Assembly (NCBI RefSeq): GCF_009925085.1
Contig: NZ_JAABNR010000014.1
Coordinates: 1 to 64,000, forward strand
Direction: 5' to 3'
Length of the DNA: 64,000 nt
From: Stagnihabitans tardus
GTDB lineage: Bacteria > Pseudomonadota > Alphaproteobacteria > Rhodobacterales > Rhodobacteraceae
The notes below the pieces were generated by a model. That model saw only the letters and a list, made by a program, of their open reading frames with translations. It was not told the origin of the DNA and made no database searches. Each line of letters begins with the position of its first letter. Position 1 is the stretch's first letter. This document shows, piece by piece, positions 24,986 to 32,697 of the stretch. Made by a program: the position numbers and the translations under genes.

Positions 24986-26653
24986 ATGTCTGACACAATC
25001 ATTTCCCGCCTGCGCACGCTTCCGCCGCAGGACCGTCGCCTGGTTATCGCGCTGGCGATTGCCTCACTTCTGGCGCTGATCATCGGACTGACCGGTGGCT
25101 TGCTGACGGCCCTTGTCCGAGCCGGCTTCCTTAACGTCTTGCCAGAATCCGGCTACCGCTACCTTTCGGTGCATGGCGTCAGCGCATTCTTCTATTGGCT
25201 CTATTTCGCACAGGCCGCGCTCGTTCTGGGCTTTTCGGCAGTCGAACGTGGGAATGGCGGCGGCCCGACCGGCCTTCTCCGCCGCTCTCTGGCCAGCCTG
25301 GGTATCGGCGCCATGATGCTGGGCTTTGCCCTCGGCCTTGTTGCGACGGTGATGGGCTCGCCCCCGCTCTATGACGGAAATGCCGAACTTCTCGCCGACG
25401 AGCCGCTGACCGTTCTTGTGTTCAGCGCGGGCTATGTCCTGCTGGGACTCGGCCTGATGCTGGTTCCGGCATCGGCCATCGCAACGCTCCTGTCCTCACT
25501 CGGAAGAGATCGTCGCAAAGTGCTGGATGCGCTCGGCTTCGCCCTGCTGGCCTGGTCGGGATTTCTGATAGTCACCGGCTTTGCGGCGATCCATGCGTTT
25601 CTGCCGTCCCTCTTGTGGTCCCTCGGACTGGCCGATTTCCCGGTCGGGCAGGAGACCGGTTGGCACATCCTGTTCCACAACCTGCACTACCTGCCGCTGA
25701 TGGCAACGGTCCTGGTGTGGTACATCCTGATGCAGGCCCTTACCGGAACCAAGTCGGTGTTCGGGGCCAGGTTCTCGAAGATTGTCTTCAGTCTTTACTT
25801 GGTATTCGTCCCGCCGACTTCGCTATATCATATGTTCCTTGACCCCGGCCTGCCTGAATATGTCAAGGTCGCCGGCTCGGTACTGTCGCTCTTTGTCTCG
25901 GTGCCGACGCTCACGGCCTTTCTGGTAATCATCGCTTCACTGGAAGTGCACGCACGAGCGGCTGGCGCAACCGGGCTTTTCGGGTGGATTCGCAAGCTGC
26001 CTTGGGAGCATCCTGCGACTACGGCGGCGTCCGTGGCCGTGATCAACATGATGCTGGGGATTTCTTTGGCTTTCGTCTTGATCCAGGAAAAGCTGGCACC
26101 GCTTCTGTCGGACACGTTTTTCGTTCCGGGATACTTCCATTTTTTCACGGTCGGAACGGTCAGCCTTTCGCTTCTGGCAGGGCTGTCGGTGCTGTTGCCT
26201 GGGCTCACCGGACGCAGCCTGCGGATGCCCAGTTTGTTACGCATCCTGCCATGGGTAGCATCCGCAGGACTACTGGTGTTCGGTGGCGCGGGCGTGATTG
26301 CAGGATTCATGGGCGTGCCGCGACGGGTGATGGACGTCAGCTACGGTGGAGAAGCCCCGGCCTTCTGGTCCACGCTCATGGCCCTCGTTGGTGCCGGCGG
26401 CGGTGTAATGGCGCTGGCGCTTCTTGCCTATGCAGCCACGTTGCTAGCATCGTTCGTTGGTCGGCGTGGTGTGAATGAAAACCAGGAGCTTGCCGGCTTT
26501 CAGTGGTCTGATTTGCCAAGTGGAAGCACTGCCGCTTGGACGGGGCCGCTCTCGATCCTGGTGATCGCAGCTGCCATGTATGGTTTTGGCGCAATCGGCT
26601 TTGAACTTCTGCAAGCGGTTCCTCTGATTGCCACCGGCACTGCGGGCCACTGA
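24986..26653 (+). CDS. Divergent ba3-like haem-copper oxidase subunit I
   Basis: A 555-residue membrane protein with about 13 helices. Residues line up by number with the ba3 oxidase of Thermus: His63 and His385 fit the low-spin haem ligands, and His231 and Tyr235 fit the CuB histidine and cross-linked tyrosine (HNLHY). But the CuB His-His pair is Tyr281-His282, and the high-spin haem histidine of the usual HFH motif is Tyr383 (PGYFHF). Two canonical ligands are thus replaced. It may not be an ordinary oxidase. An operon with subunit II upstream and a 58-residue protein downstream supports expression as a complex. Confidence 0.8.
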   Translation: MSDTIISRLRTLPPQDRRLVIALAIASLLALIIGLTGGLLTALVRAGFLNVLPESGYRYLSVHGVSAFFYWLYFAQAALVLGFSAVERGNGGGPTGLLRRSLASLGIGAMMLGFALGLVATVMGSPPLYDGNAELLADEPLTVLVFSAGYVLLGLGLMLVPASAIATLLSSLGRDRRKVLDALGFALLAWSGFLIVTGFAAIHAFLPSLLWSLGLADFPVGQETGWHILFHNLHYLPLMATVLVWYILMQALTGTKSVFGARFSKIVFSLYLVFVPPTSLYHMFLDPGLPEYVKVAGSVLSLFVSVPTLTAFLVIIASLEVHARAAGATGLFGWIRKLPWEHPATTAASVAVINMMLGISLAFVLIQEKLAPLLSDTFFVPGYFHFFTVGTVSLSLLAGLSVLLPGLTGRSLRMPSLLRILPWVASAGLLVFGGAGVIAGFMGVPRRVMDVSYGGEAPAFWSTLMALVGAGGGVMALALLAYAATLLASFVGRRGVNENQELAGFQWSDLPSGSTAAWTGPLSILVIAAAMYGFGAIGFELLQAVPLIATGTAGH

Positions 26654-26677
26654 CACACACTTCATGGGAGATCCAAA

Positions 26678-26854
26678 ATGACTGAAGACATCTTGCTGCT
26701 TCTCGGTGTGGCGTCCGTCTGGACGCTGCTCGCCATTGGCTATGCCATTGCTCCTTGGGGCGACATGATCGGCTATGCGCGAGTATGGGGTTTAGGTGCT
26801 GCGCTCTTCTTCGTAGTTGCCGCCCTCGTCTGGAATGCTGCAAGGCAACCGTGA
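26678..26854 (+). CDS. 58-residue membrane protein, likely oxidase accessory subunit
   Basis: A short gene with a clear ATG and GGGAG site about 7 bases before it, 24 bases after the oxidase subunit I stop. The product has two hydrophobic stretches (LLLLGVASVWTLLAIGYAIA and LGAALFFVVAALVW) joined by APWGDMIGYARVW. I do not recognise the family. Position and topology recall small third subunits of ba3-type oxidases. Confidence comes from context and codon use. Confidence 0.65.
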   Translation: MTEDILLLLGVASVWTLLAIGYAIAPWGDMIGYARVWGLGAALFFVVAALVWNAARQP

Positions 26855-26895
26855 GCTACCCTGCCCGCCAGACAAGCCTGTCTGGCGGGTAGTCT

Positions 26896-27419
26896 ACTCA
26901 GAGGTCCCCATTGAACAGACTGCCGAATGGTTGGCGCGACGACTGCCGCCAAACGAGCGGGAGGAGCTTCTCGAAGACCTAGCAGCGGTGAGGTGGCGTC
27001 TTTGGAATGGTCAAACAGACAAGGCAATTGACCTGATCGGTCGACTGTTTCACGACCTAAAGGCAGATGAACAGGGCAGCTCCGCGATCATCGCGCTACG
27101 TGGCTGTCTGTTCAACTTGCGCGCGGAGATCGAGCAAAACGGGGGTTCGATCGCCAACTTCGGTGCAAGATATCTCGAAGGGAAGCGGATAGCCTCCACA
27201 GCTGCTGAAGCGAGTGTCAACAATCCTGTTGCAAGGCGGATGGTCAAGAAGCAGCAGATGCGCTGGATTGAACGCGGGGCAAACCTGCTCCTTCAAGTTC
27301 GCGTCGCCCTTGCCAACGACGATCTTTCGGAACATCTCGCTTGCCAGCCACCCCTTCAACGAAGGCAGACCATCATTTCGCCATTTGTGCCGCTACCGCT
27401 CTTTCAGCGTGCCGCATGA
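26896..27419 (+). pseudogene. Transposase remnant (ISKra4-like), C-terminal part
   Basis: The last ~100 residues (GARYLEGKRIASTAAEASV, then KKQQMRWIERGANLLLQVR) resemble the C-terminal region of ISKra4-type transposases. An upstream part has the EDLAAVRWRLWNGQ stretch also known in them. There is no start, no N-terminal half and no terminal repeat that I can find, so this is a decayed copy. The left limit is approximate. Confidence 0.6.
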
Positions 27420-27488
27420 CCTCAGGTCGTTGAACGGTCCCACGACCGACTGTTGATTTTGTTGAATTTCGTATCTCGAAACTAATAG

Positions 27489-28018
27489 CTACGCGACACG
27501 CACAGGCAGCGTTACAACCAGAGCCGCAATCAGCGCCAAGGCACCCGTCGCACCTCCAAACCCTCCCAATCCACGTGTCAGCGCAACGCCCAGCGTCAGC
27601 CCCAACAGAAACTCGGAAATTCCCGCCAGCGAGACAAACGTCAACCGACGACCCAGTTCCACCTTGGTCGCCAGCAGGTCCGAGACCGCCGCAAGGGCAA
27701 CCGGGGTGACCGCGGCTGCGAAGAGCCCGCTCAACACCCGTTCCACATGGACTGCGTTCAACATTTCGAACACTGCGAAGGCCACTGTAGCCGCAGCAAA
27801 GCCCACAAGCCCGATCAGCAGGACAGCCGCCGCACCTACTGATCCGACAGCCGCACCCAGAACGGTGCACAAAGAAACAAGGCGAAGATATGAAGCGCCG
27901 TCAACAGCCCGGTAGCGCGCGACACCTGCTCCGCCTTGCCGGCCACGCACAGCAGGCATTCGATCAGGTCGGGCAGCTGCGGCAGCAATATCCCGAAACC
28001 GACGGAAATGGTGAACAA
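27489..28018 (-). pseudogene. MFS transporter, truncated and frameshifted
   Basis: The first part of a major facilitator transporter can be read as FTISVGFGILLPQLPDL... through APFWVRLSDQ, then a stop; a +1 shift near 27842 restores VLLIGLVGFAAATVAFAVFEM and later helices up to 27489. About half of a normal ~400-residue protein is left and no proper start is present, so it is non-functional. It is flanked by the transposase remnant, suggesting loss during rearrangement. Confidence 0.7.
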
Positions 28019-28099
28019 GTCAGCATCAGGGCTTCAAGCATAGATGCCCGAGCTCAGGCTTTGACAAGATCACGAGGGGTGTCTGTCATGCGGCGCGGC

Positions 28100-28486
28100 T
28101 CAGATCGCTGCAACTGTGCCAGTCAGCATATCACGCACCCGCCCGGCCACCTTGTTAAGCGCCGGATTATCGATGGCTTGCATCGACGCCACCGGATCAA
28201 TCGCACTTACCTCGACTCCGCCTTCGATCTCGCGAAGTATAACGTTGCAGGGCAACATCGCACCGACGCGCGGTTCCATCCCTATGGCTTCCAGTGCCAT
28301 CTTCGGATTGCAGGCCCCTAGAATCCGGTAGGCTGGCATATCCACGTCCAGCTTCTTCTTCATCGTTGCCTTGACGTCGATCTCTGTCAGCACGCCAAAG
28401 CCGTTCTCCGCAAGCGCGGCACGGGTTCGGGCATCGACCGCGTCAAAATCCGCGCCGGTGATCAGGCGGTTGATCGTATAGTTCAT
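28100..28486 (-). CDS. DUF302 protein
   Basis: A 128-residue protein matching the DUF302 pattern: ALAENGFGVLTEIDVKATMKKK in two parts, ILGACNPKMALEAI, and GAMLPCNVILRE. Two conserved cysteines (ACNP and PCNV) are typical. DUF302 proteins are common in copper and thiosulfate loci; the biochemical role is unknown. It has no signal peptide, so it is likely cytoplasmic. It lies just after a small membrane protein gene on the same strand. Confidence 0.85.
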   Translation of the reverse strand: MNYTINRLITGADFDAVDARTRAALAENGFGVLTEIDVKATMKKKLDVDMPAYRILGACNPKMALEAIGMEPRVGAMLPCNVILREIEGGVEVSAIDPVASMQAIDNPALNKVAGRVRDMLTGTVAAI

Positions 28487-28501
28487 CGTGTTTCCTTTCG
28501 A

Positions 28502-28615
28502 CTATTTGCGCAAATATTTGACCAGCGCCGCAATCGCGAGGCCGACCAGCACAAGGGTGACCATCATCCAGAGCCAGCCGAAGCCCATGCCAAATCCCAT
28601 ACCATAGCCTTTCAT
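28502..28615 (-). CDS. 37-residue Gly/Met-rich membrane protein
   Basis: A tiny gene with a good ribosome site (CAGGAGG, about 8 bases ahead). The product starts MKGYGMGFGMGFGWLW and has one hydrophobic helix (MMVTLVLVGLAIAALV) ending in KYLRK. It resembles the front part of small SHOCT-type membrane proteins. It lies 15 bases before the DUF302 gene and is probably co-transcribed. Confidence 0.6.
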   Translation of the reverse strand: MKGYGMGFGMGFGWLWMMVTLVLVGLAIAALVKYLRK

Positions 28616-28645
28616 CTTTATGGCCTCCTGATCTGTGTTGGGATT

Positions 28646-28682
28646 TCTCCCGCTAATGCTGCTTCGCCTCGTTAGCGGGAGA
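28646..28682 (-). terminator. 11-bp inverted repeat downstream of EF-hand gene
   Basis: TCTCCCGCTAA and TTAGCGGGAGA form a perfect 11-bp inverted repeat with a 15-base loop directly after the EF-hand gene. There is no U-run, so it may be an mRNA 3' stabiliser or a weak terminator. Confidence 0.45.
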
Positions 28683-28693
28683 AGAAAGGCGCG

Positions 28694-29197
28694 TCAGTTG
28701 TTGCCCATCATCCCGTGACCCATGCCCGGCATGTTGCCCTGCTGCCCGACCATGTGGCTTTGCATCATTTCTGCCATGGCGGCCATTTCAGCCTCTGTCA
28801 CCTGCGCATCTCCATCGGCGTCGTGCATCTGGAAGGCACGCACGGTCATTGGTCGGGTGTGAGCCGCGTGCATCACCGCAAATTCATCCAGCGACAGGGT
28901 GCCATTGGCGTCGGTATCGTAGGTCTTGAGTTCAGCCTGCATGCCGGCCGTCATTTCCTCGGGGCTTAGCGTGCCATCCTTGTCGGCATCGAACGTGGTG
29001 ATGGCAAAGCTTTGGCCGCCGCCCATCATGCCCATGGCCCCACCCATCATGCCGCCATGCTGGCCCGTCATGCCCATGCCGCCCCCCATCATGCCACCGT
29101 GCTGCATCTGGCCTTGCTGGGCAACGACCGGAACGGCGACAGCTGCCACTCCAAGGGCGGCAACGGTTGCGAGGGCGAATTTTGTCGAACGTTTCAT
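28694..29197 (-). CDS. Secreted EF-hand protein with Met/Gly/His-rich region
   Basis: A 167-residue exported protein. After the signal peptide comes a repeat-rich segment (QHGGMMGGGMGMTG and similar), then EF-hand loops DADKDGTLSPEE, DTDANGTLSLDE and DADGDAQVTEAE. A Met/His tail (NMPGMGHGMMGNN) closes it. EF-hand loops would bind Ca(II), while the Met/His parts look like Cu(I) sites. It diverges from the response regulator at 29382, which may control it. Confidence 0.85.
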   Translation of the reverse strand: MKRSTKFALATVAALGVAAVAVPVVAQQGQMQHGGMMGGGMGMTGQHGGMMGGAMGMMGGGQSFAITTFDADKDGTLSPEEMTAGMQAELKTYDTDANGTLSLDEFAVMHAAHTRPMTVRAFQMHDADGDAQVTEAEMAAMAEMMQSHMVGQQGNMPGMGHGMMGNN

Positions 29198-29214
29198 TCT
29201 GTCTCTCCTGGATC

Positions 29215-29324
29215 AGTTTGCGATGTGTCCAATCTGGGGGGCAGGTGTCCCACAGGTTTGTCAGGGGGACGCCTGTTTTGTATCAATATGTCGCAAGCAA
29301 GGGTGCTGAGAGAAGTTTGCGACA
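29215..29324. promoter_or_regulatory. Repeated TTTGCGA motifs in divergent promoter region
   Basis: Between the EF-hand gene and the response regulator, AGTTTGCGA occurs at 29215-29223, and TGTCGCAA (29289-29296) and TTTGCGACA (29316-29324) form an inverted pair. Such repeats are candidate sites for the adjacent OmpR-type regulator. Seen in sequence only. Confidence 0.4.
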
Positions 29325-29381
29325 ATCTTCTGTCCGCAGAACCAAGGGGTTCAGATAGGGTCGACAGCAGGAGACAAGAAG

Positions 29382-30104
29382 ATGACCCAGCCGCCGCATA
29401 TCCTGATCGTCGATGACCACCGCGAGATCCGCGATGCGCTGGTGAAATATCTGGAAAAGAACGGCATGCGCGCGTCATCTGCCGCCGATGCGGTCGCGAT
29501 GGATGCCGCGATAAAGGTGGGTCAGTTCGATCTGATCGTGCTAGATGTGATGATGCCGGGCGAAGATGGCCTGTCGGTCTGCCGGCGCCTTCACGCGCAA
29601 AGCAACATTCCGATCCTGATGCTGTCAGCCCTGGGTGACGAAACTGACCGTATCGTGGGGTTGGAGGTCGGGGCGGACGACTATCTGCCCAAACCCTTCA
29701 ATCCGCGTGAGTTGCTAGCCCGGATCAAGGCGATCCTGCGCCGATCCGACCGGGCAGAAGTCGTTGGTGGCAGCCTTGCCGGGCATAGATTGGCCTTCGA
29801 CCGATGGGTGCTTGATACCGACCGCCGGACCCTGACTGACGGCGATGGCGTCGAGGTCGCGCTGACAACCGCGGAATTCCGTCTGCTGACGGTGTTTCTG
29901 GAGCGGCCGCGCTTCGTGCTCAGTCGCGAACAACTGCTCGATCTCACATCGGGTCGCGCCGCACAGGTGTTCGATCGCACCATCGACAACCAGATCAGCC
30001 GCTTGCGCCGCAAGATCGAGGCCGATCCGGCCAAGCCTGCGCTGATCGCAACCGTCTGGGGTGGTGGCTACAGCCTTGCCGCAGACGTCAGTGCAATGCC
30101 ATGA
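29382..30104 (+). CDS. OmpR-family response regulator
   Basis: A 240-residue regulator with receiver (ILIVDDHRE, LDVMMPG, LPKPFNPRE) and winged-helix output domains (RTIDNQISRLRRKIE). It is strongly similar to the protein at 929. Its stop overlaps the kinase start by four bases (ATGA), so the pair is an operon. The setting between the EF-hand/DUF302 genes and the copper island suggests metal-linked control; the actual signal is unknown. Confidence 0.88.
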   Translation: MTQPPHILIVDDHREIRDALVKYLEKNGMRASSAADAVAMDAAIKVGQFDLIVLDVMMPGEDGLSVCRRLHAQSNIPILMLSALGDETDRIVGLEVGADDYLPKPFNPRELLARIKAILRRSDRAEVVGGSLAGHRLAFDRWVLDTDRRTLTDGDGVEVALTTAEFRLLTVFLERPRFVLSREQLLDLTSGRAAQVFDRTIDNQISRLRRKIEADPAKPALIATVWGGGYSLAADVSAMP

Positions 30105-31504
30105 GTGCGCGCTTCCCGAAGCTTCGCAAGCTGTTCCCGCAATCTCTTGGCGGGCAGTTGCTGATCATGTTGCTTTTGGCGCTGGCCATCACACAAGGGC
30201 TTGGCCTGTTGTTGCTGACAGACGAGCGGAACCGGGCGGTCCGTGCAGCCCTCGGGCTGGAGGCGGCAGGGCGCGCTGCAAATGTTGTCTTGCTTCTGGA
30301 TGGCGCCCCCACTGATCTGCGCTCGTCGATACTCCGCGCGGCGGATTCTCCGCTTGTCCGGTTTGAAGTCGGGCCCGAGCCTGCAGCGTCCCACGACAGC
30401 GCAGAGGCGGACATGGTTCTGCGGCAGATCCGCCAGATTCTCGGAGAGCCGGAACGGGAGGTTCGCGCCGATGTCCATGCGCTTCCCCTCGCGTCCATGC
30501 CATTGCCAGACGGAGTGCCAGCCAACATGCGCCCAATGCATGAGGCGATGATGGCAGGGCGGACCGACCCCATTGAACTGACGCTGTCGATTCGACTTGC
30601 GGCGGGCGATTGGCTGAACGTGCGCACGATGTTTTACCGCCCTGCCCTGCAACTGACTCCACAGGCCCTTCTGCCAGTAGTGTTGATGGCGGTGGCGGTA
30701 GCTTTGGTGGCCTGGTGGACCGCGCGGCGCGTCGTCGGCCCGATGCGCGCTCTTGCAGTTGGCGCCGACCGCTTGGGCCGTGGGCTTGATGCCGATCCGT
30801 TGCCGATGACGGGGCCATCCGAGGTGCGCGAGACCACGCAGGCCTTCAACCGGATGAAAGCCCGACTCACCCGCTTCGTGAACGAGCGCACGCACATGCT
30901 CGCCGCCTTGAGTCATGACTTGCGCTCGCCCCTGACCGCGATGCGGCTCAGGATCGAAATGCTGGACGAAACCGAGGATAGTGTACGCCTGAAGGCACTG
31001 GTCGAGGAAATGCAGGCAATGGTCGAGGCGACCTTGGAATTCGCACGCGGGGTTGCACGGGCAGAACCCGCCGCTGAAGTCGATCTTGCCGTCCTGCTGA
31101 CTGATCTGGTCAACGATGTAGGGCGAGATCAGGCCAATCTTGCCCCGTCGTCGCCTCTGCCCATCACCGTCCGCCCGCACGCCTTGAACCGCGCGCTAAG
31201 GAACCTGATCGATAATGCTGTCCGCTATGGCGGGGTGGCGATGGTAAAGTTGGACCGAACACCTGGATTGGCCGTCATCACCATCGCGGACAAGGGCCAG
31301 GGATTGCCCGAAGACCAACTTGAAGCGGTCTTTGAGCCGTTCGTACGCTTGGAAGGGTCTCGCAGCCGAGATACCGGCGGCGTCGGCCTCGGCCTGGCAA
31401 TCGCCCGCACCATCATTCAGGCGCACGGCGGGACAGTCTTGCTCCGCAATGTGGCGGCAGGTGGACTCGAAGCAGTTGTGACCTTGCCACTCGGTGATGC
31501 TTGA
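30101..31504 (+). CDS. Sensor histidine kinase
   Basis: A 467-residue kinase: first membrane helix about residues 16-35, periplasmic sensor domain about 40-180, second helix about 183-205, HAMP, HisKA with AALSHDLRSPLTAMR, and an ATPase domain with NLIDNAVRYGG, DKGQGLPE and GVGLGLAI. The periplasmic part resembles that of the truncated kinase at 421-932, so this intact enzyme may serve both regulators. It faces the periplasm and is a candidate copper sensor. Confidence 0.88.
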   Translation: MSARFPKLRKLFPQSLGGQLLIMLLLALAITQGLGLLLLTDERNRAVRAALGLEAAGRAANVVLLLDGAPTDLRSSILRAADSPLVRFEVGPEPAASHDSAEADMVLRQIRQILGEPEREVRADVHALPLASMPLPDGVPANMRPMHEAMMAGRTDPIELTLSIRLAAGDWLNVRTMFYRPALQLTPQALLPVVLMAVAVALVAWWTARRVVGPMRALAVGADRLGRGLDADPLPMTGPSEVRETTQAFNRMKARLTRFVNERTHMLAALSHDLRSPLTAMRLRIEMLDETEDSVRLKALVEEMQAMVEATLEFARGVARAEPAAEVDLAVLLTDLVNDVGRDQANLAPSSPLPITVRPHALNRALRNLIDNAVRYGGVAMVKLDRTPGLAVITIADKGQGLPEDQLEAVFEPFVRLEGSRSRDTGGVGLGLAIARTIIQAHGGTVLLRNVAAGGLEAVVTLPLGDA

Positions 31505-31582
31505 TCTCACCTCACAAAAGCGCCCACCATTTTCGGCCCTCCGAAGCCGAGCCTCAGAAAAAGCTGTGGTCACATCTGGACG

Positions 31583-32569
31583 CTAAATTGCTGCACGCCA
31601 CATCCTGAAACGCCCTTGGCCAGTCACCTCGTGGATCAGCCCACTCGCCTCCATCCAAGCCAGGTTTCGCTGAACAGCCGCGCGGCTGGCGCCGATCAAA
31701 GTCTCGGCCATCGGTGCGGAGACCAAGGGCCATTCGGTCAATACAGCGCGCAAAGCCGGAGGCGTACGGCCAGACAACACCGACATGACAGTCTCCGCTT
31801 GGGTAGACCATATTTCGAGATCGTCGAGGTGCCGCATCGCTGCGAGGCATGCGTTGTTCATCCCGTCCAGCCATCGGGTCAACCGCTCTGCCGGAGGTCC
31901 GCCGGCACGAATCCCCCCTGCCCCACCCATTGCTACTGGTGCGAAAATCGCACCCTTCCCTTCGGCTGCAGCAATCCGGCCTGCCGTGACCGCGGCTTCC
32001 ATCCGGTCACCATGCTGACCGAGACCTGCCAGGCTCCAAAGGTGGAAGCCCAGACAAGCCCGGGTGATAGGGTGCAGATGTCGAGCGACTCCCGTCACGG
32101 CGAGCCAGCCATCGGCGCGATCGGTGAACCGCTCGGCGTCATCCGCTATGTTCTCAGGGTCCCGCCGGTCGAGAAAATCGGCTAGCCCAGCTTCAGGGCC
32201 AGGCCCCCCAGTAAGACGTCGAACAGCCCATCCAACGCGTGACAGCGCCCCAGAGTCTTCCTGAGGGCCAGACAGACGAAGCGCGATCCAGAGTGCAAGG
32301 CGGTCAGGGCTGACTCGATCGCCAACGAACCAGCTCAGCTCTGCAGCCTCGATCAGGGCCAATCTGTGCCGCCAACCCGATGGGCCGCGTCGCAGACGGT
32401 CGTCAAGCGCGCCCAATCTTCCGGCCACGCGTGCGAGGCGGGCCGCACAACCCGCTTCGGCCCGGGCCCATGCGGCAACGACTGAGGTTTCACTGGGCTC
32501 AGCCAATGGGCCGGCAAGCAGATAGTCCGGTTCCTCTTCCATCGGGCCGGGCAGGAACCACTGTCGCAT
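31583..32569 (-). CDS. DUF1612-like (RHE_PE00001-type) winged-helix protein
   Basis: A 328-residue protein, with an N-terminal helical domain (residues about 60-200) and a C-terminal winged-helix-like segment (PMAETLIGASRAAVQRNLAW, then GLIHEVTGQGRFRMW). This matches plasmid proteins of the DUF1612/RHE_PE00001 type from Rhizobium and Rhodobacteraceae. Its end is also like that of the DUF1403 protein at 36890. It is divergent from tniA. I used the ATG at 32569; a GTG at 32578 is possible. Function unknown, likely DNA binding. Confidence 0.6.
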   Translation of the reverse strand: MRQWFLPGPMEEEPDYLLAGPLAEPSETSVVAAWARAEAGCAARLARVAGRLGALDDRLRRGPSGWRHRLALIEAAELSWFVGDRVSPDRLALWIALRLSGPQEDSGALSRVGWAVRRLTGGPGPEAGLADFLDRRDPENIADDAERFTDRADGWLAVTGVARHLHPITRACLGFHLWSLAGLGQHGDRMEAAVTAGRIAAAEGKGAIFAPVAMGGAGGIRAGGPPAERLTRWLDGMNNACLAAMRHLDDLEIWSTQAETVMSVLSGRTPPALRAVLTEWPLVSAPMAETLIGASRAAVQRNLAWMEASGLIHEVTGQGRFRMWRAAI

Positions 32570-32578
32570 TTGCTTCAC

Positions 32579-32675
32579 GATTTCACTGCGTCCTTTTCAC
32601 ATTATTTCCGCATGGTAGGGGGAAAACAGGGGCCAACTTGTGCTTTGCGATTTCAATTTCATCACTGATTTCAAT
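32579..32675. repeat. GATTTCA repeats ahead of tniA (possible transposon end)
   Basis: GATTTCA occurs at 32579, and GATTTCAAT at 32649-32657 and 32667-32675, all on the plus strand in the gap between two divergent genes. An inverted GATTTCAATT is at 39079-39088. Repeated short sites near each end are how Tn7-like transposases bind. No full terminal repeat can be defined by eye. Confidence 0.35.
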
Positions 32676-32697
32676 AGCGAGGCGAGGGCACAGAGGG

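Noticed and set aside
30068-31180. 370-residue open frame antisense to the kinase gene
   Set aside because: The kinase on the plus strand has HisKA and ATPase motifs; the opposite frame has none.
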